NCBI GenBank assembly: GCA_027490305.1
Contig: JAIXYI010000062.1
Span: 1 to 45,317, forward strand
DNA length: 45,317 nucleotides
Reading direction: 5' to 3'
From: Flavobacteriaceae bacterium
Lineage (GTDB): Bacteria; Bacteroidota; Bacteroidia; Flavobacteriales; Flavobacteriaceae
Position numbers and translations under genes: made by a program. The notes under the pieces are model-generated. The model had not been told where the DNA came from and searched no databases. It saw only the letters and a list, made by a program, of their open reading frames with translations. The stretch's first letter is position 1; each line of letters opens with the position of its first letter. Shown here piece by piece: positions 1 through 8,726 of the stretch.

Positions 1-1875
1 ACGGCAGCGAGTGGCGTAACCCAAACCATCACGGCTACGGTAACCACAGCCGGAACGTATAATATTACGGCTACTGCCAATGGCGTGACCTTTACAGGAA
101 CAGGCACCTTCGCCGGAACCGGCTCACAGGCGATTGTATTGACGGCAAGCGGTACGCCAACAGCGCCAGGAAGCAACAGCTTTGCACTAAGCACGACTCC
201 GGGTTGTAGCTTTACACGCAGCACGATTGACGCAGGTAGTGGCGGAACAGCGGCAGTAAGCAGTTGGGATTGTACAGGTACCCTAACCGGAGTTGCCGCA
301 GTAGGTGTTCCGGTAAGTGGATTGACCAAAGTAGTGACCGCGACGGTGGGCACGGCAGGTACTTATAGCATCAGCGCAACAGCAAACGGTATTACCTTCT
401 CAGGCAGCGGTACCTTCGCCGGAACCGGCAGCCAGGCTATTACGCTTACAGCAACCGGCACGCCAACGGCAGCCGGAACCCACAGCTTTACCATCAACAG
501 TACGCCAAGCTGTAGTTTTAGTGTGACAACAAAAACGTTAAGCAAAGTGGATTATGTATATGTTAGCAGGAATACGGCACAAACGTTATCTGTAAATACG
601 GACCTTGTTTTTAATGTGAATAATAGCGGTAATATACCATACAATACTTCTACTGGTGTATTTACACTAACTGGAGGAAAAACATACCGTTTAAGTTTTA
701 ACGGTTATGTGTATGGCTTTAATTCCGCTAACGGTGATGCTTATATAGAATGGGTAGATTCATCAAATGCATCCCTGATTAGTGGTACAGGTGCTACGTT
801 CGTATCAAATAGTTTAAGCGGAAGCCATGGAGATGGTAAACCTACTTCAGACATCATTTATACACCCGCCTCTACTATGTCGGTAAAACTGAGAGTAACA
901 TTCCTGGGAGCTGCAACCGTTGGATATTTAAACGGAAGTAATGTTATAATACAGGAATTAGGTATGGTGGCTAATGACAACACATTCGCCTCAACCGATT
1001 ATGTGATGACAAGAAACGGAACAAATCAAACCTTAAGTACCGGAGATATAAAGCTCGACGTAACTGCCGGAGGAACTATTCCTTACAACAGCTCTACCGG
1101 AGTATATACCCTCAAAGCAGGTAAGACGTATCACTTATTATTTGAAGGAAGATTTACAAGCTTCTCAACTGGAAGTTCCGGAGAAGCTTATGTATTCTGG
1201 GCTGATGCAACTACTAATAATAGCCTAGTTGGAATTTACCAACATAGTTTACCAACAACATCAACAAATCCCAATACTAGTGTCAGCTCTGTAGAATATA
1301 CCTATACCCCTGCTACTGATCAAACCATCAAACTAAGATTAAGCCTTACAGGTGGGGGAACAGCTATTCTATCTTCGGCTGTCGCAAGCATTAGGCAATT
1401 GGGTAGCAATATGACTCTGGGAACCGTTGGTTACAATACTTCGAATGCTTCAGGTGCAATCAGCATACCTACCAGCGGTAGTATTAGTGTAGATTTAAAA
1501 ATGGACACTACCATTAGTGGTAATATTACCCACAATACAAGTACTGGTTATTACACTTTGGAAGCCGGTAAAACATACCGCCTGACGTTCAATGGTGAGT
1601 TTAATAATTTTTCGGATGGCGCAAGTTCATGGATAGGAGCTGGTTTTGTAAGAACAAGTAACGGAACCATTATATCAGACGGAGCATTCTTTATACCTGT
1701 TACTCATTCGTCAGGAAATGATAGTAGGAGTGGTAATATTTCTTGTATTTATACCCCATCTGCAACAGAAACTGTAATTGCTAGAGCTCATTGGCTTGAA
1801 TCAGGTACTGCAACTTTATCAACAAGTAGTGCAGACCGTGTTGTAATAGAAGAGTTAGGTGTAAAAGCCAACTAA
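1..1875 (+). CDS. Repeat-rich surface protein, 5' end outside window
   Basis: The reading frame is open from the first base, so the start lies to the left and 624 residues are visible. The N-terminal part is a Thr/Gly/Ala-rich repeat of about 102 residues (motif GTFAGTGSQAI, then a TPGCSF or TPSCSF cysteine), one full unit and part of a second. From about residue 180 there are three related modules of roughly 140 residues sharing IPYNTSTGVFTL, a GGKTYRLSFNG-like strand and a late (I/V)xxLG strand. These look like C1q/TNF-type jelly-roll domains such as those of phage-tail-like and exosporium-like proteins; that fold is inferred. The protein ends in VIEELGVKAN with no visible T9SS sorting domain. 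Probably an exported or cell-surface adhesin-like protein. The repeat part is GC-richer than the C-terminal modules, as if two pieces had been joined. Confidence 0.75.
   Translation, partial: TAASGVTQTITATVTTAGTYNITATANGVTFTGTGTFAGTGSQAIVLTASGTPTAPGSNSFALSTTPGCSFTRSTIDAGSGGTAAVSSWDCTGTLTGVAAVGVPVSGLTKVVTATVGTAGTYSISATANGITFSGSGTFAGTGSQAITLTATGTPTAAGTHSFTINSTPSCSFSVTTKTLSKVDYVYVSRNTAQTLSVNTDLVFNVNNSGNIPYNTSTGVFTLTGGKTYRLSFNGYVYGFNSANGDAYIEWVDSSNASLISGTGATFVSNSLSGSHGDGKPTSDIIYTPASTMSVKLRVTFLGAATVGYLNGSNVIIQELGMVANDNTFASTDYVMTRNGTNQTLSTGDIKLDVTAGGTIPYNSSTGVYTLKAGKTYHLLFEGRFTSFSTGSSGEAYVFWADATTNNSLVGIYQHSLPTTSTNPNTSVSSVEYTYTPATDQTIKLRLSLTGGGTAILSSAVASIRQLGSNMTLGTVGYNTSNASGAISIPTSGSISVDLKMDTTISGNITHNTSTGYYTLEAGKTYRLTFNGEFNNFSDGASSWIGAGFVRTSNGTIISDGAFFIPVTHSSGNDSRSGNISCIYTPSATETVIARAHWLESGTATLSTSSADRVVIEELGVKAN
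40..530 (+). repeat. 306-bp in-frame tandem repeat
   Basis: An 18-base block (accttcgccggaaccggc) occurs at 106-123 and again at 412-429, exactly 306 bases (102 codons) apart, inside matching surroundings that encode TANGVTFTGTGTFAGTGS and TANGITFSGSGTFAGTGS. One complete unit and part of the next are visible; further units probably lie left of the window. Confidence 0.75.
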
Positions 1876-1931
1876 AATCAAAACCATAACAATAAATAAA
1901 GGTTTCAAATACCCATACAATCGCTTTCCAT

Positions 1932-1952
1932 GCCCCGCCCTAACAGCGGGGC
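1932..1952 (+). terminator. Hairpin after the surface-protein gene
   Basis: A perfect 7-bp stem GCCCCGC/GCGGGGC with a 7-base loop lies 57 bases after the stop codon. No T-run follows, so termination is only possible, not clear. Confidence 0.35.
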
Positions 1953-2074
1953 TTCGGAAAGTAACCCAAAACCACAGGTCGGCCGCGATAAAAGCGTGTC
2001 GAACCGATTTACGAGTACACTAGTTTTTTAAGATTGCGGTGCGTTGTGAAATCCCAACGAACCGCCGGTTTTCC

Positions 2075-2100
2075 GGCACCGGGTAAGAGTGCCCGGTGCC
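2075..2100 (+). other. Strong hairpin in the 1876-2236 intergenic gap
   Basis: GGCACCGGG (2075-2083) pairs perfectly with CCCGGTGCC (2092-2100) around an 8-base loop. No T-run follows. It sits about 140 bases before the next gene. Apart from this and the hairpin at 1932 I see no gene or clear promoter in this 361-base gap. Confidence 0.4.
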
Positions 2101-2236
2101 CGGGAAACCAAAAAAGCACAAGGCAAACTACAACACAACACCCAACATTCCGACACGGCCCGCATCGTTTTCGAGGCTCCGGGCGTGGCGGAAAAAGACT
2201 TTAATGTTTCACGGGCCAGGCCCACATGAACGCTCT

Positions 2237-2995
2237 ATGAAAAGACTAGTACCATTTTTTTTCCTTGTCCTGTCGCTTACGGGGGCCCTTGCCCGCGCCG
2301 GCATCGTCTACACCGACATTCCCGATGGTGCCCCCACCGGACTGGATTTCAACGGAGACGGCATCAAGGAATTCACTATCTCGTCCGATCCCGGCTGCGT
2401 CGCCAATTATATCACCTATACCACGCCGTCGAACGTGTATTCGCCCGGTTCCTCCGCATGGGATACGGCCGCCGCCCTCACCGCGGGTTTTTCCATCGGC
2501 ACGGGGGGCAACTGGTTCGGTTTCATTGATTGTACGGTCAATGGCTTCGGGCCCACGACCTCGTTCCCACTCAACGCAGACCGCTATATCGGTTTCCGAA
2601 TCAACTATAACGGCAACCTGCATTACGGCTGGGCCCGGGTTTACATGACGGGCAGCAACGGCTCCTACACGGTGACCTGGAAAGACTACGCCTACGAAAG
2701 CACGTCCGGAACCGCAATTAGTGCCGGCGCCACCGGCCTCGGGCTGCCCGACGACCTGCAGGATCAAGTGCGGATCTATCCCAACCCCGCTACCGACCGG
2801 CTGTTCGTGGCCCACAGTGTCACCACCGGATCCGCCTTTTCTTATACCCTGCTCGACAGCACCGGCAGACGTATCGCCTCGGGAGAAACCACCGACGGCG
2901 GCCCGATCCCGGTCGCGTCGTTGCCCGGCGGTGCCTACCTGCTGCGTATCGATGAAGCAGACCACAGCAGCACCCGGCGTTTCGTTAAAAAATAA
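2237..2995 (+). CDS. T9SS-exported protein (type A sorting domain)
   Basis: 252 residues from ATG 2237; this start puts a signal peptide (MKRLVPFFFLVLSLTGALARA) at the N-terminus, whereas the same frame extends upstream to a GTG without sense. The mature part has a DFNGDGIKEFTI strand (calcium-loop-like DxNGDG) and a core RYIGFR...GWARVYM...KDYAYE. The C-terminal 75 or so residues form a T9SS type A sorting domain: VRIYPNPATDRL, then GAYLLRI, ending TRRFVKK. Such domains direct export through the type IX secretion system and surface attachment. Function of the mature domain is unknown. It is followed after 23 bases by a paralogue with the same architecture, so the two are probably co-transcribed. 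Confidence 0.85.
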   Translation: MKRLVPFFFLVLSLTGALARAGIVYTDIPDGAPTGLDFNGDGIKEFTISSDPGCVANYITYTTPSNVYSPGSSAWDTAAALTAGFSIGTGGNWFGFIDCTVNGFGPTTSFPLNADRYIGFRINYNGNLHYGWARVYMTGSNGSYTVTWKDYAYESTSGTAISAGATGLGLPDDLQDQVRIYPNPATDRLFVAHSVTTGSAFSYTLLDSTGRRIASGETTDGGPIPVASLPGGAYLLRIDEADHSSTRRFVKK

Positions 2996-3018
2996 CACAC
3001 ACCTTACCTCGCTACGAT

Positions 3019-3834
3019 ATGACCGGTTTTCACCTTACCTCGTTACTGCTTGCCTGTGGTCTTTGCCTCACCTCGGTCCATGCACAGGTCACCTACCATG
3101 ACGAAGTGCCCGACAAGTCCTTTACCATGACAGACCCGCCGGGTTCGGCCGAAAACCTCTATCCCATCGACCTGGATGGCAACGGTACCTATGAATTCAA
3201 CATCCGCTGGGATGCCTGGAGCGTTCCCAATAACCTGATTTGGTTCCTGCACCTGTATTCGCAGCCCAGCCAAAGCGCCACGCGGCAGTTCCTTACCAAG
3301 GTATCGTCCGGTTCGCAACTGGAGCCGCTGGTATACGGCGATCCCATCGATGCCACGCGAAATTTCACCAACGGGTTCGATCCGATGTTCGGTACGACGG
3401 GCAACGCCAACTTTCAGGGACTGGGCGAGCGGTATGCCGGATTCCGGGCGACGATCTCCGGCACTACCTACTATGGTTGGATCCGGGTGGTGCTTACGGG
3501 CTATACCCTTACGGTAAAAGATTATGCTTTCACCACCAACACCGCTGGCCTTTTTGCCGGCGAAGGCGGCGTCTTATCGGCCAGTGACGTATCGCGTAGC
3601 GGCACGGCCGTTGCGGCGCCCAATCCGGCCCGCGACCTATTGTCGGTGACCGATTCGGCCCATGCGGGCGAACCGTTCGGTTACCGTATCTGCAACAGCT
3701 CGGGCCAAACCGTCCTGGAGGGCAAGGGTACGTTCGGGCAGTCGATCGACATCGCGCGCCTGGCAACCGGCACGTACCTGCTGCGGGTGGCATACAACGG
3801 ATGGGTGAGCGTACACCGCTTCATCAGGGAATGA
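3019..3834 (+). CDS. T9SS-exported protein, paralogue of the preceding gene
   Basis: 271 residues with signal peptide MTGFHLTSLLLACGLCLTSVHAQ. Like its upstream neighbour it has a DLDGNGTYEFNI strand and the core RYAGFR...YYGWIRVVL...VKDYAFTT, then a C-terminal T9SS sorting domain (AAPNPARDLLSV, GTYLLRVAY, ending HRFIRE). The shared order of these blocks shows the two genes arose by tandem duplication, although overall identity is modest. Function of the mature domain is unknown. It is the last gene of the pair and is followed by a clear terminator at 3954. Confidence 0.85.
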   Translation: MTGFHLTSLLLACGLCLTSVHAQVTYHDEVPDKSFTMTDPPGSAENLYPIDLDGNGTYEFNIRWDAWSVPNNLIWFLHLYSQPSQSATRQFLTKVSSGSQLEPLVYGDPIDATRNFTNGFDPMFGTTGNANFQGLGERYAGFRATISGTTYYGWIRVVLTGYTLTVKDYAFTTNTAGLFAGEGGVLSASDVSRSGTAVAAPNPARDLLSVTDSAHAGEPFGYRICNSSGQTVLEGKGTFGQSIDIARLATGTYLLRVAYNGWVSVHRFIRE

Positions 3835-3953
3835 ATGGAACCCGTCCCGGCTTTTACGAGAGGCCAGGAAAAAATAATTCGCTTCACCCTGCCTGGATGG
3901 CACTCCAGGCCACCCTTCCCACAAAGGGTATGTGATTTTAAATTCTTCACCTT

Positions 3954-3983
3954 AACGGCCTGTGTGGGTAAAGGCCGTTTTTT
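3954..3983 (+). terminator. Rho-independent terminator
   Basis: AACGGCC (3954-3960) pairs with GGCCGTT (3973-3979), followed by a run of T. It closes the two-gene T9SS unit. Confidence 0.8.
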
Positions 3984-3989
3984 ATGTTA

Positions 3990-4030
3990 TGGGGTTAGGG
4001 GTTAGGAGTTAGGAGTTGGGAGTTAGGGGT
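3990..4030 (+). repeat. Degenerate heptanucleotide repeat (GTTAGGR)
   Basis: About five imperfect 7-base units (gttaggg, gttagga, gttagga, gttggga, gttaggg) directly after the terminator. The same family appears in the opposite orientation at 22153-22199 (CTAAYYC units). No gene. Confidence 0.6.
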
Positions 4031-4107
4031 GGTGAGGAAATAGCGGGAATTTTGGATACGCTACCTTAGCAATGCGCTTTTGGCCGCCGTTGGCGAGGCA
4101 ACGTTTT

Positions 4108-4213
4108 GTCATGCCGCCCGAAGATAGGAATCCCACGCTGTTTGGAGTAGCTGAGGAACTGAATAGCTGAGTCATCGCCCGATCTATCATGCCGCCCGAC
4201 CAGAGGGGTCCCC
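4108..4213 (+). repeat. Two copies of a short intergenic motif (TCATGCCGCCCGA)
   Basis: The block tcatgccgcccga occurs at 4109-4121 and 4187-4199, each followed by a purine-rich stretch and a run of C. Related blocks (gtcatcccgacgcagcaggg, gttatcccaccgcaggcggg) occur at 16767 and 16881. The 3984-4273 stretch holds no convincing gene; I see only this and the heptamer repeat. Confidence 0.45.
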
Positions 4214-4273
4214 ACAAGTTTAGGAACCAAGAGGCAAGCAGGGCATTACGTCGCTAGTGACTACTCATTACGT

Positions 4274-4342
4274 AAAAAAAGACAGGCCGGGTAAAACAAA
4301 CCGGCGATGCCCCCATGCCAGCCCCCAAAAACACCCGACCTG
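4274..4342 (-). terminator. Probable minus-strand terminator with a large loop
   Basis: Read on the minus strand, CAGGTCGGGT (from 4342) pairs with ACCCGGCCTG (ending at 4283) with one G-U, around about 40 bases, and is followed by TCTTTTTTT. It would end transcripts from the membrane-protein gene ending at 4480. The G-C-rich loop could fold further, so an RNA element is also possible. Confidence 0.45.
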
Positions 4343-4479
4343 CCTGAAGTTCGTGAAGTGAACCTATGGCTAACCATTATGACCTTACAAAGGTGACCCC
4401 AACGCTCGGTCCGGGGGTATCGAAAAATGACCTCTCCTGTCGAAAACGTCCAAATCTTTCCCGTCCGACATTTGTCGCC

Positions 4480-4983
4480 TCATAGCATGCTTTGGGGCGA
4501 CGATCGGTTCCGGGCGGCTTTGTTCTTTTCCGAGAGCAGGCGACCGACGTAGTCGGCCCATTTTTTGGCTTCGTCTTTTTTCCGCCGATTGACTTTGACA
4601 CGAAGTTGCCGATCATCGAACGCCAGGATGAGGCGATACGTGACGATACGAAGGGTGGCAGCGGCCATAAAGGCCAGGAGTGCGAGAAAGAGCAGTGCAC
4701 ACAACAGCCAAATCGGCAGCGAGTCCGCCCGTAAGCTACCCGTAATCGCGAGGCCTATTAAGGCCAGGCCGATGTTGGGGATTTGGTTCCGTTTGCGCAG
4801 CAAGCGTACCTTCCTGATCGAAGTCAGCGCAAGCGGACGCGCCGGCGGGAGGGCGTAGATGACCACGCTATCATCGAACACCAGTCCGAAGGCGTTGGCA
4901 AAACGCGGCCGTCGTTTGTCGTCCTGGCGGAACCCGATCCTGACTTCAAGTTTGGGGGTAAACGGCACCTCCGTATTTTCCAT
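4480..4983 (-). CDS. Small two-TM membrane protein, unknown function
   Basis: 167 residues from ATG 4983 (MENTEVPFTPKLEVRIGF); the frame extends further upstream, but that part looks non-coding. Two hydrophobic segments are visible (about residues 83-98, NIGLALIGLAITG, and 104-127, LPIWLLCALLFLALLAFMAA), followed by a basic cytoplasmic tail rich in Lys/Arg. The N-terminal part FANAFGLVFDDSVVIYA precedes a basic stretch before TM1. I do not recognise the family. It stands alone, with gene-poor DNA on both sides. Confidence 0.6.
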   Translation of the reverse strand: MENTEVPFTPKLEVRIGFRQDDKRRPRFANAFGLVFDDSVVIYALPPARPLALTSIRKVRLLRKRNQIPNIGLALIGLAITGSLRADSLPIWLLCALLFLALLAFMAAATLRIVTYRLILAFDDRQLRVKVNRRKKDEAKKWADYVGRLLSEKNKAARNRSSPQSML

Positions 4984-5399
4984 AATAGTCTGATTTGTTC
5001 CGCGAAGTGGCAAGAGGTAATGAAAGCCCTGTACGGGAAAAAGTTTACACTTAAAATAGAGCGATGTGGGCGTACAGGGACTTCCACCAACCAACAGGTA
5101 CCTTTGCCGTTTCCACCGTATCAGGTCGTTTTTCGCAGCCGGAGAGACCGGAAAGCACCCCGTTGGAGATATTGACGGCACATGCCCGCCAACCAGAAAA
5201 ACGGTCGCCCCACATGCGGGCCGTCTGGCGAAAAACTAAAAACAAACCCTGTGCGAGGGAACGGCGCAGGCGAACGAATAATCGTGTGCGACCCGCGTGT
5301 ATGCCAGCGTATGCCGGTCGCCCTTTTCAACCGCGACAGGCATGCTCACTAACCGATGCCCGTCAATAGTCGAAACGGAGGAACAAGAGAAGAAGCCCG

Positions 5400-5583
5400 G
5401 CTCCCCGACCCGATCCCTTCGGATCGGGTCCCCACGGGGAGCAGCGAAACGCCTATGCGCTTACGGGTGGGCGCTTCGCAGAAATGATCTCCAGGTCTTT
5501 CATCTATAGGGGCTTTTTTGGTGCATGGCCCGGTTTTAGGCGCCATGTCCCTGCGAAAGGCCATGCCTTCGCCATCCCTATAG
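5400..5583 (-). other. Strongly folded intergenic element, possible structured RNA
   Basis: Within the 726-base gap 4984-5709 there are consecutive hairpins. GCTCCCC/GGGGAGC (5400-5406/5436-5442) encloses GACCCGATCC/GGATCGGGTC (5407-5416/5421-5430). A 10-bp stem lies at 5444-5453/5470-5479. CCCTATAG/CTATAGGG (5576-5583/5504-5511) encloses GGCCATGC/GCATGGCC (5559-5566/5523-5530). In the 5444 stem the single imperfect pair is A-C on the plus strand but G-U on the minus strand, favouring a minus-strand RNA. The element would then lie downstream of the terminator of the response-regulator operon. No known RNA family is recognised. No convincing protein gene lies in this gap. Confidence 0.4.
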
Positions 5584-5709
5584 TTCCCGCCATATGCTGA
5601 CGGTGACAAAACTAACGGGAGGGAACGAGTGAGGACAACCGGAAAAAGACCTGTAATACCGATAAGCGACTTTATCGACATGCCGCATGCGGTTCTGGCG
5701 CTTAGATAC

Positions 5710-5742
5710 AAAAAAGAAGCCCGGATACGGGACACCAGGCTT
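5710..5742 (-). terminator. Rho-independent terminator of the two-component operon
   Basis: On the minus strand AAGCCTGG (5742-5735) pairs with CCGGGCTT (5724-5717) with one G-U pair, followed by CTTTTT. It lies just past the stop codon of the response-regulator gene. Confidence 0.75.
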
Positions 5743-5749
5743 ATCGCCC

Positions 5750-6505
5750 TCATTCGGGAACCTGCTTCTTTTTTCTGTAGCTATCCGATGTGATGCCCAT
5801 TATCTTCTTGAAGGCCGAATTGAAGTTACTGTAACTGTGGAATCCGAGTTCAAAGGCGATGTCGGCGGAGGATAAATTGGTCTCTTCCAACAGGACACAT
5901 GCCCGTTCGATTTTCCGGCGCAGGATGTATTGGTAAGGCGTCATGCCCAGATGCTTGGTGAACAACCGGATAAAGTGGGGCGTCTTCCAACGGGTCAGCG
6001 CGACGACGTCTGCCAATTCAATCTTTTCGGTGATGTTATCGTTGATGTACTGTATGGTCTCGCGTATACGGAATGGCACGTCATCCTCCGGTTCCGTGCT
6101 CATTCTTTTAGGATCGATCGCGCGGTGTCGGGCATTGTTCAGGACAATGGACACCGTCGTCGTGATATCGATGGGTTTAAACGGCTTGGCAATAAATCCG
6201 TCCGGACGGGTATCGCGGACTTCATCGATTGTTATTCGGTCGGTATTGGAGGTAATGTAGACGTAGGGGATCCTATCAGAGGCCAGAAGGTATCGCCCGA
6301 GGTTGAGGCCGTCTTTATCCTGGTTCAGGTTGATGTCAATGAGCACCAGATCGGGATTTCGTTCCTCGATAATGCGGATGGCCTTGTCGGCGGAGCGTAT
6401 CCCGATGATTACTTCATAATTTTCCGCCTCCAGTATTTGCCGGATGTCGTGGGCGATGATGATTTCATCCTCGACCACCAGTATCAATTGTTTTGTCGTT
6501 TCCAT
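5750..6505 (-). CDS. Response regulator, REC + AraC-type DNA-binding domain
   Basis: 251 residues. Residues about 6-120 are a receiver domain with the acidic pair E12/D13, phospho-acceptor D57 (LVLIDINL), T85 (YITSN) and K107 (FIAKPF). Residues about 145-248 are an AraC/XylS helix-turn-helix pair with the usual second-HTH signature (ADIAFELGFHSYSNFNSAFKK, GITSDSYR). Phosphorylation at D57 would control DNA binding and transcription. It follows the sensor kinase gene by 8 bases on the same strand, so the two are surely co-transcribed and probably cognate. Target genes cannot be read from the sequence. Confidence 0.93.
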   Translation of the reverse strand: METTKQLILVVEDEIIIAHDIRQILEAENYEVIIGIRSADKAIRIIEERNPDLVLIDINLNQDKDGLNLGRYLLASDRIPYVYITSNTDRITIDEVRDTRPDGFIAKPFKPIDITTTVSIVLNNARHRAIDPKRMSTEPEDDVPFRIRETIQYINDNITEKIELADVVALTRWKTPHFIRLFTKHLGMTPYQYILRRKIERACVLLEETNLSSADIAFELGFHSYSNFNSAFKKIMGITSDSYRKKKQVPE

Positions 6506-6513
6506 AATCGAAT

Positions 6514-8691
6514 CTATGCAGCTTCTTCCTTAAAAAACAAATCGTAGGTGGTTCCAGGCCCTTCGCCTATCGAAAGGTGACCGTCGAGCTGCTGCGTCAA
6601 CAGCCGAACCAATTCCAGGCCGAACGATTGCGCCTTGCCGGTCTCGACGTCGCCGGTACCGTTGTCCGAAAACCGCAAAAGGAAGGCGCCATCGGGCTCC
6701 TCCCTGACGCGGATAACGATACGTGGTTCGGGAACGTCACCGAAGGCGTGTTTCATGGCATTACACAGCAATTCGTTGACGATGAGGCCCAGCGTGATCG
6801 CGGTCTGGATATCGAAATGGAGATCGTGTGCATGTACCTCGAAGCGGATGCGCTCGCTTTCGGGACCGAAACTCTCATATGAGGCCGAAACGAGGTTCTC
6901 GAGATATTGCTGGAAATCGACCCGCGCCAGGTCGTCCGACTGGTAAAGGTGTTGGTGGATGAGGGCCATGGACACGATGCGGCCACGACCTTTTTCCAGG
7001 AAGGTCTCGATGTCATCCTGACCGGTTTCGCGCGCCTGGATGTTCAGCAGGCTGATCACCAACTGCAGGTTGTTCTTCACCCGGTGGTGTATCTCCTTCA
7101 ACAACAGGTTCTTTTCACGCAATGAGGCCTCGATCAGCGCGTTCTTATGGCGGACGCGGGCGGCGTTGCGTCTGCTGTTTACCAAAGCCAGGGTGATGCT
7201 TACGGTCAGCAGGACCAGAAAGCCTGCGGCACCGTAAGTGACGATCAGGTCGCGCTGTTGGCCGGCGATCCGCAATTTGTCTTTCTGCCTGCGGATCGTC
7301 AGGTCCTTAAGCTGCAGATCCTTATCGGTCAGTTCAAACTGCGCCTGTAGCTTTGCGATCCTGTCTTTTTTCTCTTTCTCATTCCATTCCTGTATTATGG
7401 ACATATACACGTAAAGGTTTTTATAGCCCCCCCTGAAATCGCCCATAAGCGAGTCAGCCGAGGCAGCCGCCCGGTATCGTCCGATGAAGGGCGACCCCAA
7501 ATGCTGCCGGATTTCGGCGACATCACCCTCATGTTGCGCTGCCCTTGATAACCGCGTGTAATATGCTGCCTTCCGGTAATCTCCTTTAATATAGCTGCAG
7601 TATCGGGCCATGTTATACAATTCAGGTTCATAAGTGATCGTGGTATCCTTGTGCAGAAAACCGATCGCCTGCTCGCTCAACCTGAGACAATCTGCGTACC
7701 GCTTGGTATGATAATAGGCGACCGCGAGATTATGGGCGACATTTCCACACTGTAAATCGAAGCCGTTTTCGATTCCGATCCGTAGTGCTTTCAAAAGATA
7801 GGGCTGGGCTTTTTCATATTGCCTCAGATGCACCTGGATTTCGCCCACTGCGCTCCACATCGCCATGCGGTCGCCGGGACCCAAGGTAATGCGCTTTTGT
7901 ATATCGACGCAAAAGAGGGCGTTGCGGAGGGCCTCGTTATAATCTCCCGATATCTGGTAGACCGTGCTCAGCCGGTTGTAACAGGCCAAAAGAAAACGGG
8001 GATTGTCGATTTTCCGGAAGAATATGAGTGCTTTCCGGAGATGCTGTATGGCGAGGTCGAGGTTCGCTTCCCTTTCGACATCCGACAGGATTACGTACAT
8101 GGTACCCTTTTCCCATTCGTATCCATTTGCCATCGACACCAACTGAAGGCTCGATAATGCCACATTCTGCGCCTCTTTCATCTTTAGTTCCCTGATGTAA
8201 GCCTGTGCCAATATGCCCGATGCGTACAGGAATTCGCTGGTATCGCGGACTGACTGGAATATCTCGCGCGCCGTTCGGGCGTGCCGGGCGATGGTCGATG
8301 CGTCATCAATGAATGACAGGTAACTGACGCAATTGATATGGTATTTCGCAATACCCTGGCGATATCGATGGGTCCGCGAAATCTCGAGCAGCAATTGATT
8401 GTACTCCCTCGACGCGTCGACATTGGAGCCAAGGTACTGGTGACTCAACCCATCATAAATATCCGCTATGGCCTTAGGGTTTTTCTCATACCTCAAAACT
8501 GCCAGGAGACTGTCTATGGTCTTGTCCTGTTTTTGTTGCGGGTAGACTGCATACATACAAAGACAGGACACCGCCATTACGACGACCCTTATCATTTTCG
8601 ACTTTCTGGGGCTGCGTCCTATAGGCGGATGTCCGATATCCCAGTCTATTTCACTACCCTTCACTTCCATCCCGGCTTCTTTTTTATTCAT
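6514..8691 (-). CDS. TPR-containing sensor histidine kinase (HisKA_2)
   Basis: 725 residues. An N-terminal hydrophobic segment (about 34-50, MIRVVVMAVSCLCMYAVY) acts as signal peptide or anchor. A long helical region with TPR-like repeats (about 60-430) should face the periplasm. A coiled-coil-like stretch follows, then a transmembrane helix (about 483-505). The kinase core has a HisKA_2 H-box LKEIHHRVKNNLQLV (H535/H536), an N-box IVNELLCNAMKHAF (N639) and a G-box DNGTG (676-680). Family knowledge predicts autophosphorylation and transfer to D57 of the downstream regulator. The start at 8691 gives a 32-residue tail before the signal segment; ATG 8595 (MIRVVV) is an alternative. A broken copy of a related kinase lies just upstream. 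Confidence 0.9.
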   Translation of the reverse strand: MNKKEAGMEVKGSEIDWDIGHPPIGRSPRKSKMIRVVVMAVSCLCMYAVYPQQKQDKTIDSLLAVLRYEKNPKAIADIYDGLSHQYLGSNVDASREYNQLLLEISRTHRYRQGIAKYHINCVSYLSFIDDASTIARHARTAREIFQSVRDTSEFLYASGILAQAYIRELKMKEAQNVALSSLQLVSMANGYEWEKGTMYVILSDVEREANLDLAIQHLRKALIFFRKIDNPRFLLACYNRLSTVYQISGDYNEALRNALFCVDIQKRITLGPGDRMAMWSAVGEIQVHLRQYEKAQPYLLKALRIGIENGFDLQCGNVAHNLAVAYYHTKRYADCLRLSEQAIGFLHKDTTITYEPELYNMARYCSYIKGDYRKAAYYTRLSRAAQHEGDVAEIRQHLGSPFIGRYRAAASADSLMGDFRGGYKNLYVYMSIIQEWNEKEKKDRIAKLQAQFELTDKDLQLKDLTIRRQKDKLRIAGQQRDLIVTYGAAGFLVLLTVSITLALVNSRRNAARVRHKNALIEASLREKNLLLKEIHHRVKNNLQLVISLLNIQARETGQDDIETFLEKGRGRIVSMALIHQHLYQSDDLARVDFQQYLENLVSASYESFGPESERIRFEVHAHDLHFDIQTAITLGLIVNELLCNAMKHAFGDVPEPRIVIRVREEPDGAFLLRFSDNGTGDVETGKAQSFGLELVRLLTQQLDGHLSIGEGPGTTYDLFFKEEAA

Positions 8692-8726
8692 ATCTACTTA
8701 TATGGCTTCTTTTTTAAAACAGATCA

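Noticed and set aside
2096..2236. Upstream extension of the first T9SS gene from a GTG
   Set aside because: The extension falls within a hairpin and carries no signal peptide; ATG 2237 gives a classic signal peptide.
4783..5175. Plus-strand frame opposite the small membrane protein
   Set aside because: Arg-rich shadow of the minus-strand gene and its upstream region, without hydrophobic or domain-like pattern.
5349..5753. 134-codon minus-strand frame across the folded element
   Set aside because: It runs through the operon terminator and perfect hairpins and reads as low-grade Arg/Ser-rich sequence; a non-coding structure explains the region better.
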